40,762 nucleotides of DNA. Origin: Planctomycetales bacterium. Lineage in GTDB: Bacteria > Planctomycetota > Planctomycetia > Pirellulales > S012-138. The number at the start of each line of letters is the position of its first letter. Position 1 is the stretch's first letter. The stretch is taken from positions 1 through 40,762 of the forward strand of contig WFOE01000180.1 in NCBI GenBank assembly GCA_015488215.1. The letters are read 5' to 3'. The notes below the pieces were generated by a model. It searched no databases. It saw only the letters and a program-made list of their open reading frames with translations, and was not told the origin of the DNA. Below are positions 36,990 through 40,762 of the stretch, piece by piece. The translations under genes were made by a program, and so were the position numbers.

Positions 36990-37772
36990 TTATACGGCCG
37001 CAGGCACCAGCCCGTGCAAAGCGGCTCCCACGGCGTAGGCCAGCGCGGCGGCCAAAGCGCCCAGCAGCAAGGTTTCCACCGCCGCGGCCCAAAGCGGCCG
37101 GTGTAGCACGTAGCCCTTGATCGCCCCGATGATAGCAAAGGCCAGTCCGGTCATCGCCAGGCTGGCGGCAAAGAGCGTCCCGGCCGGGGAATGGAGGCTC
37201 ACTGCATAGGGCACCAGCGGCACGGCCCCCACCAGCACAAAAGCCAGGAAGGTCACGCCCGCGGCTTTCCACGGATGGGGCGTCTCCAGCGGCAAGCCCC
37301 ATTCGTCCGTGAGCATCGTGTCGATCCACACTTGCTTGTTGCTGGTGATGACCTCGACAATCCGTTCCAGCAGCTCGCCCTGGAAGCCTTTCTTGGCGAA
37401 AATCTGGCGGATTTCTTCGCGTTCCCCGTCGGGCACGTGGCGGATGTGGTGTTCTTCCAGCTTGCGCATCCGCTGGATGAGCTGCTGCTCGGCCTTGGTG
37501 GAAAGATAGTTGCCCGCGGCCATGCTGAACCCGTCGGCCAGCAGGTTCGCCAGTCCCAGCACCAGTACCACAGCCGAGGAAAGCTCCGCTCCGGTCACAC
37601 CGGCCACTACGGCGAAGGTGGTCACTACGCCGTCTAGGGCTCCCAGCACAAAATCGCCCAGGTAGCTGTGCCGTGTGGCTTCGGCCAGCCGGGCCTGAAT
37701 GGCCGCCGGAGTGTGCATTTCTTCCAGCGGCTCGGCCGCAGGGCGGCGCAACCAGGAAAAAAACCAGAACAT
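36990..37772 (-). CDS. VIT1/CCC1 family transporter
   Basis: HSYLGDFVLGALDGVVTTFAVVAGVTGAELSSAVVLVLGLANLLADGFSMAAGNYLSTKAEQQ. Confidence 0.92.
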   Translation of the reverse strand: MFWFFSWLRRPAAEPLEEMHTPAAIQARLAEATRHSYLGDFVLGALDGVVTTFAVVAGVTGAELSSAVVLVLGLANLLADGFSMAAGNYLSTKAEQQLIQRMRKLEEHHIRHVPDGEREEIRQIFAKKGFQGELLERIVEVITSNKQVWIDTMLTDEWGLPLETPHPWKAAGVTFLAFVLVGAVPLVPYAVSLHSPAGTLFAASLAMTGLAFAIIGAIKGYVLHRPLWAAAVETLLLGALAAALAYAVGAALHGLVPAAV

Positions 37773-38116
37773 GACGAGGAACCTTTGCTTGCAGGAAAAA
37801 GAGCCCCTGGCTGTTCTGCAGCACCGACAGTAGCCAGGAAGCAATTTATGCCACCTTGGACTGGGCGCAAACAGGGATTAAGCCCGGGGAGCCCACGTCT
37901 CGATGTCGCTTATGCCCCGGGGAAGTGGCCTGAGGGCACTCTCGCATGACAGTTCCACCCCCAGGCGGTTAAGATAAAGGAAGCCTTGAGCCAACGGCCC
38001 TTTGGACGCCGGGGCCCGATGGTTGCCGCCAGTGGAACCTCTCCTTGAGGGAAGAAGCCTGCTGCCGCTGTTCCTGCCCATTTGGGAACCGCCCCTGTTC
38101 CTGGAGCGATTCTGCT

Positions 38117-39946
38117 GTGAGGTTTTTGCCGTGGTCGAACAGGCTGCTTCCGCTGTTCGTTGCAGCGGTCTTTTATCGCGGGCCGGTCTTGTTCTCCGAC
38201 GACCGGCTTACCGGTGGCCAGAGCGAGCCGCCGCCGCGGGAGTTGCCGCATCCTTCGCCGGTCGATCTGTGGCTTGATGCCGCGGGCAGTCGGGCTACCG
38301 TGGCCTGCTACCACACCGGCAGCGTGGCCCTGGTGGATTTGAATTCCGGCCGGGTGCTCGACAGCCGTCGGGCCGGGCGCCGTACGGCTGCCGTATGGAT
38401 GAACCCGCAGGGCACCCTGGTGCTGGCCACCGGCATGCATTCCGGCACACTGCACCGCTTTCAGGTGGAGCAGGACCGCCTGGTGCCCGAGGGCACGTTG
38501 TTTTTGGGATTCGGGCCGCGCGGGCTGGCCGTCGATCCGGACCGGCAACTGGCCTATGTGGCCTTGGAAACCGGCTCGGCCGTGGCCGTGGTGGACCTGA
38601 AAAACTGGCGACTGGTGCGGCGCGTGCCGGTGGGGGCCTGGCCGCGGTGGCTGGCTCTTTCGGGCGATTGCCACACGCTTGCCGTCGGCTGTAGTGGTTC
38701 GCGGCGTGTGGTGGTGCTGGACGTGCCGCAGGGAAAGGAACGCTTTTCGGTGCTGTTTGAAGGAATCAACTGCGGCATGATGCAGGTGGATGCCCGCGGC
38801 CACTACGTCTACGCCCCCTGGATGGTGTACCGGCATAATCCCATCACCCCGGCCAACATCCGCCAGGGCTGGGTGTTGGCCAGTCGGTTGGGACGGATCG
38901 ACCTGCGGCGAAAGACACGCCGCCAGGTGCTTTCGCTGGACGAACGGGGCAGGGCGGTGGCCGATCCGCACGGCGTGGCCCTGGACCCCCGGGAGCGGTG
39001 GATTGTCTGCACCAGCTCGGGCACCGGCGAGCTGCTCGTATTCCGCAATCGCAATCTGCCCTTTGGGCGTTTTTCCGGCCAGGGAGACCACATCGACCCG
39101 GCTCTGGCTCGGGACCGGGAGCGTTTCTACCGGCTTCCCCTGGGCGGACGCCCCCTGGCGGTGCGTTTTCTGCCTTCGGGAGCTCAGGTGGTGGTGGCCA
39201 ACTACCTGCGCGACGCGTTGCAGGTGGTGGACCTGGAAGAGCGGAAAGTCGTGCGCGAGATTGCTCTGGGCGGGCCGTCCCAGCCGGGGCCAATCCGCCG
39301 CGGCGAGGCCATCTTCTACGACGCCCGCCGCTCCCTGGACCAGTGGTACAGTTGCCATAGCTGCCACTACGAAGGCGGGGTGAACGCCGTGACGATGGAC
39401 ACCCGCAACGACGGGACCAACCGCACGTTCAAAACGGTGCTGCCGCTGTTTCATCTGGAACGCACCCCTCCCTGGACCTGGCACGGCTGGCAGAAGGACC
39501 TGCGGGCGGCCATGCACAAGTCGCTTACTGACACGATGCAGGGGCCTCGCCCTCGGGCCCAGGACGTCGAGGACCTGCTGGCCTATTTGCGGTGGATCAC
39601 CCCGCCGCCTAACCCGTACCGGCAGGCCGCTTCGGCCGATGCGGCCGTCCAGCGGGGGCGCAAGCTCTTTTACGGCAAAGCCGGCTGCGCCCAGTGCCAC
39701 GCCGGAGATGACTTCACTGACGGCGAGGTGCACGACGTGGGCACCGGCAGTCCCAAGGACGCCTATTCGGGCTACAACACGCCCTCACTGCGTAACGTCT
39801 ATTACCGCGCGCGACTGATGCACCACGGGCGAGCCCGGTCGCTGCTGCAGGTGCTGACCGAATACCACCGGCCGGAAGAAACCGGCGGCGAGGCGCTTTC
39901 GCCCCAGGAAGTGGCCGACCTGATTGCTTTCCTTCGGACGCTGTGA
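38117..39946 (+). CDS. YVTN beta-propeller fused to a di-haem cytochrome c peroxidase-like domain
   Basis: WLDAAGSRATVACYHTGSVALVDLNSGRVLDSRR repeats; WYSCHSCHYEGG and GCAQCHAGDDFTDGEVHDVGTGSPKDAYSGYNTPSLRNVYYRARLMHHGRA. GTG start 38117 inferred. Confidence 0.82.
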   Translation: MRFLPWSNRLLPLFVAAVFYRGPVLFSDDRLTGGQSEPPPRELPHPSPVDLWLDAAGSRATVACYHTGSVALVDLNSGRVLDSRRAGRRTAAVWMNPQGTLVLATGMHSGTLHRFQVEQDRLVPEGTLFLGFGPRGLAVDPDRQLAYVALETGSAVAVVDLKNWRLVRRVPVGAWPRWLALSGDCHTLAVGCSGSRRVVVLDVPQGKERFSVLFEGINCGMMQVDARGHYVYAPWMVYRHNPITPANIRQGWVLASRLGRIDLRRKTRRQVLSLDERGRAVADPHGVALDPRERWIVCTSSGTGELLVFRNRNLPFGRFSGQGDHIDPALARDRERFYRLPLGGRPLAVRFLPSGAQVVVANYLRDALQVVDLEERKVVREIALGGPSQPGPIRRGEAIFYDARRSLDQWYSCHSCHYEGGVNAVTMDTRNDGTNRTFKTVLPLFHLERTPPWTWHGWQKDLRAAMHKSLTDTMQGPRPRAQDVEDLLAYLRWITPPPNPYRQAASADAAVQRGRKLFYGKAGCAQCHAGDDFTDGEVHDVGTGSPKDAYSGYNTPSLRNVYYRARLMHHGRARSLLQVLTEYHRPEETGGEALSPQEVADLIAFLRTL

Positions 39947-40105
39947 ACTTACTGCCTGAACAAGCCGAAGGGGGCGCAAACTGCGCCGCACAAGGAGCGG
40001 TGCGGCTGCGGCGAGTCGAGAACGCTTGGCACGATGCGGGGGCAGGCGATATTCTGAAACGGCAAGTTTCCGGTCCGGGCCTCCCCCTGCGAGGAGCTTC
40101 CCCCG

Positions 40106-40453
40106 ATGAAAATGGTCATTGCCGTCATTCAGCCCACGAAGCTCACCGCGGTGCGCGAGGCACTGGCCAAGATCGAAGTGACCCGAATGACCGTCTGCGA
40201 CGCCCTGGGCTTTGCCCGCCAGCGGGGTCAGACGGAAATGTACCGCGGCCACGAGTACAAGACCCAACTGCTGCGTAAGGTCGAGTTGCAGATTGTGGTT
40301 AACGACGATTTTCTCCAGCGCACCGTGGACACCATCCTGCAAGTGGCCCGCACCGGTCCCGAAGGCAACATCGGCGACGGCAAAGTGTTCATTCTGCCGG
40401 TGATGGAAACCATCGAGATCGGCGACGCCTCCCGCGGCCCGGGAGCGGTGTGA
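40106..40453 (+). CDS. glnB: PII family nitrogen regulatory protein
   Basis: MKMVIAVIQPTKLTAVREAL, GFARQRGQTEMYRGHEY (T-loop with Tyr), KVELQIVVNDDF, ARTGPEGNIGDGKVFILPV. Confidence 0.9.
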   Translation: MKMVIAVIQPTKLTAVREALAKIEVTRMTVCDALGFARQRGQTEMYRGHEYKTQLLRKVELQIVVNDDFLQRTVDTILQVARTGPEGNIGDGKVFILPVMETIEIGDASRGPGAV

Positions 40454-40548
40454 GTGCCGAGCCAGTCGTGTTGAGCACGCTGGATGATCGGCAATTCGGA
40501 CGGTCCGACTCCACGGTCGGGCCTACGCAAAAGCCAACAACTGCTCTC

Positions 40549-40762
40549 TTACCGCGAACGCCGCGCCTGCCCGGCGGCCAGGTGGCGCCGGGCCACATCC
40601 AGCGCCGCTTGCAGCATGGGGTCGTCGCGCCCGGGCGCGTGCAGTCGCGGCAGCTCTTTCAGGTCCACCGGCCGGGCCGCTTGCTGCACTTTCACGTGCG
40701 GTTCCACGCCCACCAGGGAAAACGGGCGTCCGGCCGGGGAGTAGAACCGCGCGGTGGTAAGC
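40549..40762 (-). CDS. C-terminal processing peptidase (S41) C-terminus, truncated by the window edge
   Basis: Reverse-strand translation ...LTTARFYSPAGRPFSLVGVEPHVKVQQAARPVDLKELPRLHAPGRDDPMLQAALDVARRHLAAGQARRSR*. Confidence 0.65.
   Translation of the reverse strand, partial: LTTARFYSPAGRPFSLVGVEPHVKVQQAARPVDLKELPRLHAPGRDDPMLQAALDVARRHLAAGQARRSR

Noticed and set aside
40029-40050. Sigma54-like promoter before glnB (TTGGCACGATGCGGGGGCA)
   Set aside because: TGGCAC is present but the -12 GC element is at the wrong spacing.

Overview
High-GC bacterial chromosomal segment. The gene content points to Planctomycetota, probably Pirellulales-like: formylglycine-type sulfatases, planctomycete cytochrome-like CxxCH proteins, DUF1571, Gly/Pro-rich lipoproteins, a small Ser/Thr kinase and a large DUF11-type surface protein. 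Taxonomy is inference; no rRNA or tRNA was seen. I support about 27 CDS, mostly housekeeping and carbon metabolism: cysS, ispF, lutB, lutC, larC, acs, comEC and a PII gene. Two items stand out. (1) A pair of look-alike structured leader elements sits upstream of lutB (about 15364-15428) and acs (about 19366-19433). They share a ~20-nt 3' block and three nested helices, two of which show compensatory changes, which suggests an undescribed cis-regulatory RNA or riboswitch candidate controlling lactate and acetate use. (2) A compact overlapping AAA-ATPase/TOPRIM-like gene pair (12194-13869, minus) resembles two-gene OLD/PARIS-type immunity modules. Other leads are a start-codon-abutting hairpin before the DUF11 protein gene, a structured leader behind a strong promoter at 2311-2338, a DUF3800 N-terminal remnant in an AT-rich island, a PII protein with a B-loop insertion, and a haem-motif protein with a degenerate peptidase-like domain. 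No CRISPR array or intact transposon was recognised. All calls come from reading the sequence and the ORF track; no database search or folding program was run.
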